Positions 25,101 to 40,100 of a DNA stretch of 64,000 bases are shown here, in pieces. Position 1 is the stretch's first letter; every line of letters begins with the position of its first letter. A model generated the notes under the pieces. It was not told the origin of the DNA. It searched no databases and saw only the letters and a program-made list of their open reading frames with translations. The stretch comes from Lanius collurio (lineage: Eukaryota; Chordata; Aves; Passeriformes; Laniidae), in assembly GCA_020086605.1 (NCBI GenBank), contig JACBWW010000015.1, positions 16,709,228 to 16,773,227 of the forward strand. The letters run 5' to 3'. The position numbers and the translations under genes were made by a program.

Positions 25101-28100
25101 CCTTCCCCTCTCTTGCAATCAATGAATGTGTTGACACTCAGTGTGTCACCTTGAATTGCACCTTTCTCATGAGCTCACCCTGTCCCAACCCACGGGAGCC
25201 ATCGCAGGTCACCACTCAGCATGAACGGTACTCAAAGAAGAGCCCCCAGGAGTGAAATTTTGCCTCTCAATTTTATACAGGGAACAGACTGAAATGTTAT
25301 TTGAGGAATAAAGAACATCTGTCTGGTGACTTAAGCAGGCAACTGTACTAAAGAGAAAATAGATAATTAATTCAAAAGGAATCAAACCTGCCTTCTCTCC
25401 CCATGTGGCAGCACTTCTGTATTTTACTCAGCCTCAATACTTGGTTCGTGAGCATGGTAAAAGGGCCTCCTCCGTGCAGAAATCCATGGGGAACTGGTGT
25501 CTTCAAGTATTTTCTTCCGAGTAAGTCCCCAGCAGCTTGTGCTGTTGGAGGCAGCGGGAATACAACACTGAGAGGTGTTAACTTGCATGACCTATCAAAT
25601 CCAACGCCTCGTCTGCGGACGAGCTGTTAATAAACACTGCCAGACCCAGCAGTGCTCGCACGCAGGGCTTGGCTCTGTATGGGTGTCGCCCGTGGTTTAG
25701 CAGAGTCACTGTTTTGTCACAAGTTTAGCGCCTTCTAAACAAATGCATCCCCTTGTGCTTGTACCATTCAGCATCCTCCGCTAGGCTGTTGAATTAAAAA
25801 AAAAAAAACAACAAATTAGTTGTCAATTGTAGGAGAGTCCCCGAACTTCTCTAGGTGCTTGCAGGAGTATTGCCCCACTGAGGACAGAGGGAAAAAGAAG
25901 GTCAGTGCCTCCAGGCCTGCAATTGTTATTAAATTTATGGATCTGATCAGCTCATTACAGTTGTATTATAACTTTTAGCTTCTTTAAGCCTCCTTTATTC
26001 TGTGAAATGCTAGTGTTTCCATGTAACTTAGATTTTTCTTACTTTGTTACCTGCCAATTTTACAGCTTTGCTGATGGCTGGCTTCACTGGTTGGCCTAAT
26101 TATTTGCTAAACCTTTTACTTTGTTTCTGTTTGGCTCTATTTGCATAGGATAATTTCAAACTCCTGAACACATACATTTCAGTGCTATACATGGCAGTTA
26201 CTCTGCCAACTTGATACATTTGACCCCGTAAGTATCCTTCATTTATCGAGCAGAACTAGATAATGCCGCCTTTTTTTGATTATCGTTTAAATCACTGCAA
26301 TTCTGCACTTACTGTAAGGTTGCCTTGAGATGATGTTGGATGCCGAGTAACAACACAGGAACAAAGTGCAAATGCCCCTGACGCTTTCATTAAGGACTGC
26401 TTAAGAGGCACACTGTGCTTATGAATCCTCATGGGCTACTTTAGAAATCCTCAGATGGATTCCTTAATTCCTGTGAGATTTTGCACCAAACAGGGGTTTA
26501 AGTTGAAAATTTATTTTTTTTTTCCTTTTTAGTAGTTAAGCCACAGTCCAAACTTGCTGAAATAAATATCTAAGACCTAGGAAATACTTTTTGAAAAGAA
26601 AATACCTCATTGAGTATGCAGCCTTCACAGGGTGCCTGGGAATTTCAGCTACAACAAAGTCCAGTTATTACTTAGTGATGGTATTGCTTGAGAAGTAACA
26701 GCTTTCATCAAGAAATATTGTTCCTGCAAGTTCCTACCCTCCATGTGCCAGATTACCAGGAAGCAATGTCAGGTAGCAGCACACTGAAGAGTATAACTGG
26801 ATGATAGGTAATTACTATTGATTAGCTTGTAACTGCTTCTTTGGCAATCAGAGGAGACACAGGGATGCATGGGTAGAGCTGGAAAATTATTTTTCATTCT
26901 CTGTAAGAAAACAGCTTTGTGTTTTTCATCAGTGTATGGCTACAAGGTTGTCCCTGTAAGCAGCTTACAGTGTCCTCTGGTGTTCCTTGGGTGATGACTG
27001 AGTGCAGCTGCCCTTGAGCCTGACCACTGCTCTGTGCTTATCTCCACCAAAACCCAGTGGGCCTTGCATAGTTGCCAAGTGCTCTGGGTAGGGCTCTCCA
27101 TGCAAGTATAACTCTTTTTACTTTCACCAGTTATCTTCCCTGCTGTTGTGCAGACTACTGGTAGGGATGTACACCCAGCATTTTTTTTTCTGCTGTGCTT
27201 TGTAACCACTGCAGGTTCTTCCACCAGCTCACAAAATTTCACTTTATTGATTTTTTTTTTTTTTTTTTCTTTTGTGCTCTGGTCTCCAGGTTGTCTGAAT
27301 ATAGCTATTCCCAATCATAAGGAAGGCAGGCCTGGGGGATCAAATTGCATTTCCTGGAGAGGTAATTCAGGCTCCATGAGGAGAGACTGGAAGGCAGTAC
27401 CTCTGGTCAATTGATTTTTATCCACACAAACAAATAAGCCTTACGAGTAGTAGTTGCAGCGGTTGGCAGAATTGTTGAGTTTGCCACTTTAGCAAGGGAG
27501 AGTCAGATGGATTTTCCTCTGCTGTGGTGTTAATGTGATTAAAATCTCCAGATGACAGTGTCCATTGATCGGGAGCCCTGCAGAGATGTCACTGTTTGGG
27601 TATACCTAATGAGGTCCCTGGGGAGGGAAAGAAATAAGTTAGGTCTGGCTTTCCTTCCAGTTTTCTCAATAAAAAGGACAAAGAAATGGTTTGGGGAGCC
27701 AGGTGAGTTGTGCCTAAGAAATCTGCCAACAAGAGGGAAGGGCTGAAGGGAGTGGCCCCACACTGAGGGATTTATTGCCAAGGAGAAAAAAAAGGCTGAT
27801 GCAAGATGCACAGCATCTGCCCTCACGTGGAAACCACAGAGCGACCCGTCACTGTAATAGAACTCATTGCCTTCCCCAAAATTTATCACATGGGATCCTA
27901 ATACCACCCAGGCATGTAAGCATATGCTTATGGGTCTATAAAGCTACATAAATGATATATTATTTCTTAGAGCCGTGTAAAATATTTGCACAGTTTCTAA
28001 ATCAATCTGAGCTGGCCTGACTTCAGGTTTTGGTCCCAGCTGAAAACTCAAATAATGTGCATTGAAAAGCTTTCTAGAAAGGCATCCAGATCAGTGCAGT

Positions 28101-31100
28101 AGACAGTTCTGAAAAGCAAGGCTTGTGTGCTTGGTTCAGTGATGGGGGTCTTTTCAGAAATGGAAAGGGAATTCTCTGAAATTTGCTTTGGAATTTTGAT
28201 AGGACTGAGCCAAAACCTCAAAGTATGTGTGAATTTATGCAAAGAAAAGTTTTCTGCCAAAAAGACTGATAACAACTGCAAAGATCAGCACAAGTTGTGC
28301 TCACACACATGGTCCTGAAAGCCAGAGAACCTCATTATAAAACATTTCCAGTACTTCTAACCAGCAAGTTTTAGGATAAGCAAGCACCATACTAAAAAAA
28401 AAGTGTTATTCCTCATCTTCCCCTATTCCTACCTTTTTTTTTTTTAAATGTTACTGTGGCTTAGACTCAACCCTGAATGAGTCTCCTTCACCTTCAAGGA
28501 TGGTAAAGGAGGACTGTGTGGGTGAAATGCAAGATCCATTTGTTTTCCTTCCCGGTTAGGAAATGGTCAGGGAGAGAGGCTGAGGAGCAGCTAGGCAGCA
28601 AAACATCAGAAGGAAGGTTTTACTGTTGGGGCTTGTTAAATTCTTGGTGTTCTCATGCCCTTGCATTTGGGAGCCATTTCTGTTATTCAGAGCTCTGGAC
28701 TATAGAGACAGAATTTGTAATAAATATAATGGTACCTAATACATCATTGGTACAGTTCCTGCTGCATTCTCAACTGTACCCTGTGTATTTCCAAGCTTTT
28801 GAGTCAGTCCTGGGATTTTCTTTCACCCTGCAAAGAAGGGTATTTGAAACAAGATCCAGCAGAGATGCCAGCCACTAACTTAAATGCCTTTTAAATGGCT
28901 TCCTACAGCAGAGTAGCTGGTCAGAGCATGGTGCCACGTTCTGAACTCTCTAGTGCCAAGGCTGGATGGAAAGGCTCCTGTCTTCCCAGTCTTTGTTTTC
29001 CCTGTGAATGAGAGCAGTGAAATAATGTAATTAAAAAGTGGAGGAGAGGCTATTTTAGCTGCATCATTCACCAGTCCAGGCAAATGGCGTGGTCATGGAA
29101 CCAGGCAGAGCAGCACAGCAGGGTAGGCAGCAGGCACTGGAGGCAGCAGCCTACTTGTGGGGTGGGTGGAGGGGTGGGATAGCTGCAGCATGAGAGGGCC
29201 ATCCATGTGGGTTGCATGGATTCAGGAGCTCAGAGCAGAGAAGAGCCACAGAGAATGCCCATTGCTAGTAATAACATTCACCTCCCCAAAGGAAGCGAAC
29301 ATTTTCAAACAGAACATTTTCTCAGCTGGAGAGGTAAAATTGCAAGTGGGTACAAAGGCATTTGTCATTACAAGCTTTCAGGCAGTTTAGGAAGTTAAAG
29401 ACATTTTCTAGTCTGAAACATTTGTGAAAATTGTGCTCTTAATTACAATGGTTTAGTCATTTTATGGATACCTTGCAGCCTTTCAGACACATGGACTGAA
29501 GAGGATGAATTCTATGTTCTTTATAAAGAATGAGATTAACATAAGTGCTCTTAAATGACTGTTCTGTTAATTTTTGAAAAAGTGCTTTTAAAGATGTTCA
29601 GTTACCATAAGAAAAAAGCGTATCATGGAACCAAGGTGCTTTTTTCCATAATTTTTTTCTTTTTCCTGCCTGTTGTAAGAGAATAAATAGTGGTCCCAAA
29701 TAATTTTATCTGTAGATAAGGCCTTGGAGGACACAGGCATGAGGGAGTTGTTCCTGTGCTTTCAATTATCTGCTAGAAACTGAATGGTAGTGACTGCGCA
29801 CATGGTTGTCTAAATGCCGTTAGCAAGGGGTAAAATATGGTGGCAAAGCCCTCCTTTGCTTTTACAGTTTTACACTAAAATTGCTAAATATAGAATGAGC
29901 ATGTAAGTAATTACCATAGTTCACTGGCACCAGAGAAAACTTGGTAACATTTTTTCACATCTGTGCCCAAAATTACTTTTCTTAAAGGAAAATGTGAGAA
30001 AATTATAGCCAGTGTGATTATTTTTTCCCCCAGTGAAATGCAAACAATATAGAGCAGAAAGGAGCTCAGTAATGTTATGATAGTCTTAAATCCCAAACAT
30101 ACAAAAAGAAGCATTGCAATGCTCTGAAAGATTGACTTTGAAATAATCAGATTTTTTTATTTTGCAGTGAGAGTTCAGGGTTCTGTTTTTGTCCATGGTT
30201 GACTCACTGGTTATGTCTTCAGGCTTTTCCTTCATAGACTTGGCTGGATAGGAGGCTTTAAAAATGGGTTTCTCACAGACTCCGTTGCTGCTGAATAGGA
30301 TTAAAACTGATTTTTTGTAGTTTTATCAGTTGAAGGCTTAAGTAAAGGAGAGGAGGAGTTTTTAAGAATATTGGCTTTGAATTTTCTACCTCACTTTTCT
30401 ATGTGGTCATGTTGTGAGGAGTTAAGCACCCCATCATGGATTCTGATGCATACCTGATTATATGCTGGAGTTCACTGGTGCAAAACAACTACAATAGTTA
30501 AAACAACTGCAAAACTTCCAGGAGGGAGAAAATCGAAATATTTTCTCTTACAGTTAAGGTCAGTTGCTGCAGTCTGCAGCAGTCTAAGCAAACTCAGAAG
30601 GTGTGACAGTGGGGAGGAGGTAGAAGCATGAATGCTCTTGAAACTCACTTTGTAGGTTCACATTCTCTGTCATTTCTGTCCAGCTGTGTCAGGCCAAATC
30701 TTGCCCTGCTGTTTGCCTAACATATTTCCCTAAGGGAAAATAGAGGGAAAGCAAGGGTCTGACTGCCTCTGTGGAAGGCACATCTGATGTTCAGGCTAGG
30801 TCAGAAGGTTTTCAGTTGTTGGTATTTCTGGAAGAGCACAGCTTTGTAAACTTGCACTGTACGTCTATGCACCTTGCTCTGTATTTTTAGATCTTGTAAG
30901 TATGCTGCCAAAATATCAAATATACAAGCAATGAAGTGTTGTTAAGAGGTGTACCAATAGCTTTTATGTCTATAAACTATTTATCTTGAAAAATATAGGT
31001 GTACCTAAGGTAATTAAGATGAAGGACTTTGGACTTGAAGGTTTAGAGAGCAACTTTTAAAAGTGGAAAGAAAATCTGTAGTAGGTCAAAGGACTGTGAA

Positions 31101-34100
31101 GAGAATTCCTCCTACTGCAGTGTGTTTACTGTTACTTCAACTATACTGTTTTCAGTGATACAGAGTGAGGTCAGGCCTCTTTCTGCTTACTTCAAACAGA
31201 CCTCATGGGTAGGGCTGTGAACCACAACTCACAGGTTCACAGAATATCCTGAGTTGGAAGGGACCCACAGGGATCATCGAGTCCAACTTTTAAGGAAATG
31301 GCCCATACAGAGACTGAACCCAAAACCTTGGACTTACAAAGTTGCACATCATTTCTTATCCCAACTCAGATTCTGATTTTCAGCAGGACAATTAAATTTC
31401 AGCTTGCCTCATCTGTCTGTCTTTGAAATGGGTTTTATACTTAACCACCTTACAAGGCTATCACACGAGTAAAGGACATAAAGTTCTGTAAGGAATTCAC
31501 AAATACAATGTCAAGGGGCCTTGGAGATGCCAACACAGACAGAAGTCTGAAGGAAGTTACCTGCATAGACCCCAGCTTATGAACAGCTTTGTACTTAGCA
31601 GTTCTTCACACAGGAATGTCTGACCTCAAGCAGTTGCTGACCTGAATATTATTTAGGTTGATAACTCAGGGATAGCCCAGTCTGGAAGTGGTAGGTCTTC
31701 ACTGTTGGAAAGCAGAGGAGACCAAGCTTTTGGTACAGCAGAGGAAGGTTTGCTCTGTGGAGAGAATGGAGATGTCCTTTTCATCTGAGGCAGATTCAGT
31801 GAGGAGACAGCCTTCTGGGGAGGTACCTGGATCGCTTCTAGGAGGTAAAGCAGAGAAGTGCTTTACAAGTGTCTTACAACAGTCCTTCTGCAGGAACAGG
31901 TCTCCCTCTCCATCACTAAGCTTGGCATTGCTTGAAAGCACTTTGGAAATGTTGAAAGATGATGAAACAATAACCTAATTACATTAATTTTCTTTTTCAT
32001 TTCTTATAAAAGTAACAGTTGGGCTGAGTTCATCAGCTGTAATTTGAACAAGTGTCTCTAGGATTTCAAGTTAACTTACTGTTAAGAAGTCCTGTCTTTT
32101 AAATGCTTCTAAAACACCTCAAAAATATTACATTCGAAGTGACCAAATCCATAGTCAGTACCATTCTTTTTCAAACTTTTTTGATCGTTTACGTGAGTAC
32201 CATACCACTGTGTATTCTTCACTGACCAAGAGACTGATTAATTTAATTAGGAAAGTTAAACCTCTTCCACAAACCTAGCAAAATATTTTTAATAACTAGG
32301 TGCAGACTTATAAAGCTAGTTCTTCTAGTCAGTTATTAATACAAATGAATATTTAATATAGGTTGCCCTTGCGTCACACTGACCATTTAGAATGCTGGGT
32401 GCCAGATCCTTTTCCAGACTGCTTTTCTATGGGTTTAGAGGACTCGTTATATTGCAGTGACTTACCAACAGATCTCATTAACTCTGTGAAAATCAAAATA
32501 AGAGCCATTAATTCCATGTTGGTCACTGCATGGAACAACAGCCAAATGATAGCTTTCAGTCACTGGTCACATTTCATTTGTACTTAATGATTGGCTTCTC
32601 ACTGTACAGTACAAATATCATGATTTTTCAATCAAAGATAAGTCTAAAGAAACCATATAGTTTCTACACCAGTTTAAATACAAGAAGATCAAGGACTTTT
32701 CGGTAATTCATGGAACTTATGTAACTTCAATTTTATTGAATACCTTCAAGACAAACTAAGAAAGGAGTCACATCTGAAATAACATTTAGGTAGCCCGACA
32801 ACCTTTTAGTGGCACTATATATTAAGATTTTCATAGGCCTGATTGATTCCTTCTCTCTTTTAGAAGATTTGTTCAATCTGGAAAAATCCAACTTTTCTTT
32901 TTAATAGTGCACCATCACATATTGCACATTGCCCAGTGAAGTTGGTGCTGCTCCTCCCTTCCCTCTGCAGAGCTGGTCAGATGTGGATGAATATGGCCAT
33001 CAGTGGGAAAAAAATCACAATACTTGAGAGGAGATTCATTTAGAAAAAAAGAAGTGGAGGAGCAGCTGCAATGGAATCTAACCAATCCCCAAACACCCAA
33101 GAGCAGCTTGAGTATCAGAAAGCAGATCGAAACAATTGCAAATTCTGGTGGGTTCTGTTGCTCCTTTGCTAGGCCCTGCACACGTCAACCCCCCCAGAAA
33201 GTGGGGCCCACAGAACCCACATTCTCTCTCTGTGGTACCCTGTAACTCATGGACACAAAAGTTTAAGGAAACTTAATTAGCCAGGAAAAATATTTCTCAC
33301 TTGCCCTTTGCTGCAATACACTGGAAGGTTGGTGTGTGGCCAGGTTTTTCCCCAGTCCCCTCCCCTTGGAGGACAGAATCCTGTCTCTATGGCACAGGTT
33401 CTTAAGGAGTCTACTCCCATTGTCTTAATTCATTTCCCAGCCTCAAAACAGTCTGGCACATCCACTCACAAAAGCTTTTGGAACAATAATCTTTGAATAA
33501 TCACCCAGCCACCAGTAAAAGTCAGTAGGCTGTTGGTCCATAATTGTAGTCAGCACAAACCAGACCGTAGTGTATCCTTTTCTCATTTGTCATTACCCAG
33601 ATAAACCCTTTAACCTGGACATTCCCTTTTGGTTTTGCTTAACTTTATAAAGAAACTACCCTTTCTGTAGCCACATGCTGGGAGAACTGAAAAAAAATGC
33701 AGTTTCTTTTTTTTTTTTTTCCAGATGATGAGGGCAGGCTCCAACAACTATTCTGATTTAACTACTAAAATTTTGTTTGACTGTCTTCTCTTTTTGCCAT
33801 TAAGGTTAGCAGTTTCCCAGAGTACTCTGCTCCTAGGGGACCTGAAATCACCACAAAATTTAAGGACGGATTTTAGATTAGGAGCAGGCCAATGGTTCAT
33901 TAAATCTTCCATCTTTCCCACTGGGCTGATTGTCAGTATTGCCATGGTAGCAATAGCAACCCAGCAAGCACACTGTGATCTGACTACCTCACCTGTCCAC
34001 ACACATAATAGTTTAGGTTTATCTTCCTATAATAGAGCTGTAAACATATATTTAGTGTGTGGTCACCATACAAATGCATGTTCCCAGAACTCCTGCCCTG

Positions 34101-37100
34101 TTTGCTAGGTAGGACCTATCCTCATGTCCTTCCTCCCTGGAACAGGCAATTTCCCAACGGTGGTCTGCCAACTTTATCTGAAGTCACCTAGGAAAAAATA
34201 ATACAAACTTGGAAAAAAGCTCTTCCCTCTCCTGGTTGGCAAGTGCCACCTTCAGTGCCTGCATCCTCTGGAGGTGCCTTCGTGTCTATTGAGTGAGCCA
34301 AAACTACCATTCTTTCTCACGTGGCCAAAGCAGGGTCTTATGGGAGGCAGATGGAAATTTACAAACAGCCTAATTTCCATCAGCAAAATCTATCAGTTTC
34401 TTAAGAAATCTGTCACCTAGCCCTGTCTTTGCTGTGTTATCTTTGTGGTGCACATCATTGATGGGCTGGTACTCTGGGACCAGGTTTTACAAGATTGTAG
34501 AAGATAAGAGTGGTTGGAAAGAAGTTCACCCTTACCAGGTGGAGAAGAAAAACTGTAAATACTTCAAGAGAACTAGTAAACATACCTACCACTCATGTTG
34601 AAAAATTGCTTTGTTACAAACTTATTTTTAGGAATGAGTTAAAAAGCTCAGCAAGGGAATGACTGAATGATGTGAGATGTTCTTTGACGTGGTCATACAC
34701 CTACTTTGGTACATGGTGCTTGGTAATACCAGGAGTTTCTGAGCTTCTTTACTGTTTTGACAACTGTGCTGTTGGCAAGTTCAGTGATGTTTGATGAAGC
34801 TGCATTTCTTTTCAAGAAAATTAGTTCTGAGAGTTGTTTCATATTTATGCTTCCTCCCTGCAATTTCCCAGTATCACTTCATAGTTTGCATGTGTTTTGT
34901 TGCTTGGCTAAGCACAGAAATACTATGCTGCCCCTTTTAACAGAAACTCCTGTCTCTGGGTGTGCTCTCAGGACTGCCCTGCTGCTTGGACCTGACAGAC
35001 GGAGGGGTCACTGTACTTCCCACGCCCCTGTGCCTCAGCATTAACAGTGCAACTTGTTCCTCTTTCCTGAGGATGCTGGGATTTAAATCAGAAGGGCACA
35101 GAAAGGCCACTTTATCGTGTTAAGAGATAACTCTTCAGCAGCAGAAGGGAAGCTTGGAATGACTGCCAAAGTACTACTGCTGACCAGAACAGGAAGCTGA
35201 ACATGGTTTGATTTGTCATGAAAGAAGGTGTAGGAAGCTCCACATTCTTCACCTGCTGCCCTTTAGACATGTCCTTTGAATTCAGAGTGCTCCCTCTGTA
35301 AATATTTCACATACCAAAATGGAAAAAAAAAAAAAAGGAATCAACAAACAGCTAAAGAAGCTGCTTCCCCTCTTTTCTTGCTGTTATGGTACAAGCAGGC
35401 TGCAGTCAGTGTGGTAATCTCAGCTGCTTTCCCAGGACCACTGTCTGCTCGATGTGGCTTTCACAAAGGAGAATGTTCTGATTTTTGCCATAGCCTTGTG
35501 CTCCCAGGGCACAGACTCACCTGCCAGGACTCCTGTGAGTCACCATGTAAGCAGGTCAGGACAGAATTAGTATTTTTTCCCTTTTCCAGACTGGGAGCTG
35601 GAGCTGGACCTGTGGGAGCTCTGGCTGGCTGGCCAGCTGGCTCGCTGCTGGACTAGCCCAGCACACCCATAGCACAGTGTAGTCTAACACCTCAGAGACT
35701 GGTTGAACCAGCTGGCTGCCAGTGGTTTGGGCTGTTGAGGAGCCTGTGAGGCCTGGGAAATGAGATTTCTGCTTGAAGTCCTTACCAGCCCATCTTAAGT
35801 TTGTGCAGCACAGCTGGTTCTTGTCTGAGGGCTCCCTGGTGCTCTCTGCTGGTGCTGGGTACAGAGGATGGCATGCTTTCAAAAAGATACTCCACTGCCA
35901 ATAGCCATAGTCAAGTCTTCTGTCCCCGTCTTTATCTCGTTCTGCATTTACAGATTGCATGATTCGGTTAATTTTTATTAAAGATGAAAACCAGAGCAGA
36001 GGCTTTCCGCTCTGTAATTGTCCATTAGGGCATGTTGCTGTATTCTGTGCTGAACTTTTAAATTTGTTCTTATTTGGAAGTCACATTCCCTGCTCAATTC
36101 TGCTGTGTTGATCCTGGACTGGGTTGTCCAGAGGTGTCAGGGGGCAAGTGCAGGAGTGGGTGTCCATGAAAAGCAGCCCTAGCAAAAATGGGCAGTGACC
36201 TCCACTGCGAGGAGGAGCTGAGCCTGCTGCAATGCCATCTGGGGTTGGACTGAAGGCTTGAGGTAGCTACTGCTCACTTGGGCTTTTGAGAAACTAATAC
36301 TTTACTCCCTTCTGGCAAGTGGGATGGAGACAGCAGAAAGTAGCAATAGGCTTCAGACAAAACACCTGCACTGTCTTTCCATCAGTCAGCTCTCCAGCCC
36401 TCAGTTTGCCTCCCTCTTAATTCTGCGCCTGACCCATGCATGGGATGTGTTTTGAGACCCTCTGAATACTGGATTTCTGTGGCCAGGAGGACCATTCCTC
36501 ATCCCCTCCTCCCCTCACCGCTGGGGAGGAGGAGGTAGAGAATTCAGGAGTAAAGTTAAGCCCAGGAAAAAGGGAACATGGGACATGTTTTTAAGATTTA
36601 GATTTTATTTCTCTTTATGCAACCCTAGTTTGATTGGTAATAAAGTCATTTCCCCAAGCTGACTCTGTTTTGCCCATGATGATAACTGGTGAGTGATCTC
36701 TCTGTGCCTTTATCCCAACCCAGTAACCTTTTCATACCTTTTCATATATTTTCTCTCCCCTGTCCAGTTGTGGAGGGGACTGATAGAGCAGCTTTAGTGG
36801 GTACCTGGCATGCAGCCAGAGTCAGCCCACCAATGCCTGTTTGGAAACCAGTTTGAGAGGGAAAAATATTAGTTTGTATTTTACTCGTGGATATATTTTG
36901 ATCATACTATGAACAGTAAAATATCAATTGGGCTTTTGTTAACCTACCAGAGAAGTCACTGCCTGAAGGGAGGAGAATGTAGGACATTTTGAGCCTGAAT
37001 AGATGAGAAAGCTACATTAGATGGTGCAGTTTGTTTCTGATCGGTCTCTCTAGTTGTAAAAGACTGTAGTTGTACAGTAATTCACTGGTACCTTATTTTG

Positions 37101-40100
37101 AAAATCCCTGCAGATGATTCCCACCAGACAGACTGCTTTGGTAAGCAGTTCATTTCAATACCTCACAAAAGCTACAGCAGAAAGCAGGGCAAGGACAGAA
37201 TGAAGCAGAAGTGATTTACTGAGTAAGCAATGTCATCACTCTGCTGCACATCGTGTCTTTGCGAGATAGAAATTTGTTGGTTGATTTTACCTTACAGAAC
37301 AAACAAGATTAAGTGGCAGAGGCACAAAAAGCAGTCCTAGCTCTCTGGCTCCAAGACACATTTGCAGGCGTGCATCAGATCTTTTTTCAGTCCTGGATGG
37401 TGGATACTTGTTGGCAAGGTAGTGTTTTGGCATGCAGCACTTCTCATAAGCAGCTACCTACTCGTAGTGTCTATTTGGGTAATTGAATCAGTTCCTTGGA
37501 GTTTGCTATCCTTCTTTTTCATAAAGCCTTCCATCGTGAATTGTGTGAAAATGTGACTTGGTTTCTACCAATAAAAAAATACAGATTAGTCTGACTCACA
37601 CCATGTAGAGCTGTAACTGGAGTCACTTCTAGAGTCATGGAACTAGAGGAAGCCACCATCCTGTGGAATTGTAGGAAAGTGTGTGAGTGTGAATCAGTAT
37701 GTGTGTGCATTCCAGGGAGAGCTCTGCTGTAGCTGCTAAACAGAAAGGCAGAATTACATCAATATAATCTCAAAGACAGCAAAGGGACACTGTAATCGCC
37801 ACTGGGCTCAGACTCTGTGGCTCTGTTATCAGTCTAAATTAAATCCCTGGGTGTCCATACTCAATCACACTTAGATCATTGTTTGTCTGTTGCTCAAACA
37901 AGTGTTCTTCTCATTTGCATTTGTGTTCATGGCAAAGAATTCTCTTTGGTTTTAAAACTTTAGTAACAAACAATTTTTTGGAAAAGCAGTACAGCTTCTT
38001 TACAGAGAAAGACATATTGCTCACAGCTATTCGGTTTCATAATTTAAAATTTCCTTTTTTCCCTCCCTTTTGATGTCAGCACTGAGATACTTGCTAATGG
38101 GAGAACTAGTGTATCATTAGGTATTCTGCCTGATCTTCCTCCACCCAGTTTTGCAACCACCCAAAACATAGGAGCAGGCAGCAGCATGCTCTGGCTAGCC
38201 TGAGGAGTTCACTGCCTCAGGAAGTGATCACATCACATCTCTGTCAGGATCTCTTGTCTGCTTGGGAATAAGAAATGCAGCTCCTGAGAAAAAAAAAAGA
38301 AGCATGTTTTAAACACCAAAGAGAAGACACAGAATGAGTTGCACCTCATTTCAAAACTCCTCCTGCAGGTTTAGGCACTCTCTGCTGAATTTAAATGACC
38401 GATGCCTGAAAGATGTGAGAAAAGTGTGCTGAGACAGCATTTCTGGGAGCAAACAGCCCTACATGGAGAGGATGCACTATGGTGTGTGTAGATGCTGAGA
38501 GCACTGCGCTGTCTCCTCTGCAGGCAGGGCTGGATGAATGTGAGAGACTGCAGGGCTCACTTGCCTAAGCCTGGGAATATGTGCATTGCTCTGGGCAATG
38601 CTAATGGGAAATACAGACTCAGCTGAACTTCTTCAGCACTCCTGTAACACAGCAGGGTGTTCTTTATTTGCACATAGCACAAGAGGACTCATCTGGCAGT
38701 AGAGCCCATGAGCAAATACCACTGTGCAAATAGCAGATAATAATAGTAGCTTGGTAAGAGCTCACAATTGTCTGAATTTCCTGATGGCTCAGTGAAACCT
38801 CAGGGATCAAAAGGTAGTGGTGCAGGAGCTAGGATGCAGCACTTATCCGTGGGCATGACCTGGCCATAGAGGCCCATCTGTGATGCCACAGACAGCCCAA
38901 AGAGCAGCAGGCACTGTGGCACTCCACTGGGCTGCAGATTCTATGCAGGGGACAGGGGGGAGCCCTCTGCATTGTTCCTTAGCAGCAGGCAGATTTGACT
39001 GGGTGTATCAATGCTGCAGATTTGGAAATCTAAATATGCTGTGCATATTATATATTAGTTAGGTCATCAGGTTTTATGTTCATTAGGTTTACTAGAACCA
39101 TCTAGTCTGACCAAGTACCATAGAAACTGCCACAGAACTCAGCTTTTGAGGTTGCCTTAATGATTTTAAGACATGTTTAAGTTACAACTTCACAAGACAG
39201 GGACAAGTAACAGAGAATCTGTAACTTCAGAGGAATTGTTCCTTCTTTCACACATTTTGCATAAATGGTAGGTTGCATTACCCACATGTGTTTGTACACC
39301 AGTTTTAGGTGGCTTGTTTTGCCTGCTGCCATGTAATAGTCACAAAAGACAATGAGGCAGAGTGGGAACCAGGGTAGGTCAAGGTCACAAAGAGGTTAGA
39401 GGGGAGATAAGATGGAGCTGGGTAGAGGGATGAGAACATATGATGTAGGCATAAAGTAAGATATACTCAATCCCAAAATAGATTGTGTCTGCCTTTGCTC
39501 CTTTTTTTTGAAAGCTACTTCCTTCACTGATTATTCATCACACCTTCCAAAGTGCCACCAAGCTACAGTGGTAGACAATGGGCAGGCAAGTTCTTGCCAT
39601 AAAACAGTGAGGCATATCCTTCTGCAGAGCTCCTTGCTGGTGAGACAGAAGCCTTCATTCCTTACATGAGCTGGATGTCAACCTATCCCCTCTGTAATTG
39701 CACTAAATAATATAATTATGAATCTCTTGATGTTTCTTATTTACAGAACAGTTACCTTGCATTTCACTTTGATGAGGTGAAGGTGAATCTGCTGTTTACA
39801 GCTTGATTTAACTGCTTGTTTCCTTTGTTGAGGGATGAAGTCAAGCATGTGCACCAAAACATTGTCTCTGAGATTCCTCATCAAAATCTGTGTGCCCTAC
39901 CTGGGTTTGGCTGTGCTCAGAGCTCCTGCGAGTGTAACAAATACAGGGAGAGATGAGAGAAAACTCTGAGGAAATCAGAAGAGGGAATGGGTCCTGATTA
40001 TGTTGCTAATACAGCATTTTATCAACACATTTCTTGTCATTTTGCAGCCATCAGCATCAAAACTGTGCATGTTGTTTTGAGCTGAAACTGATGTTTCCCT

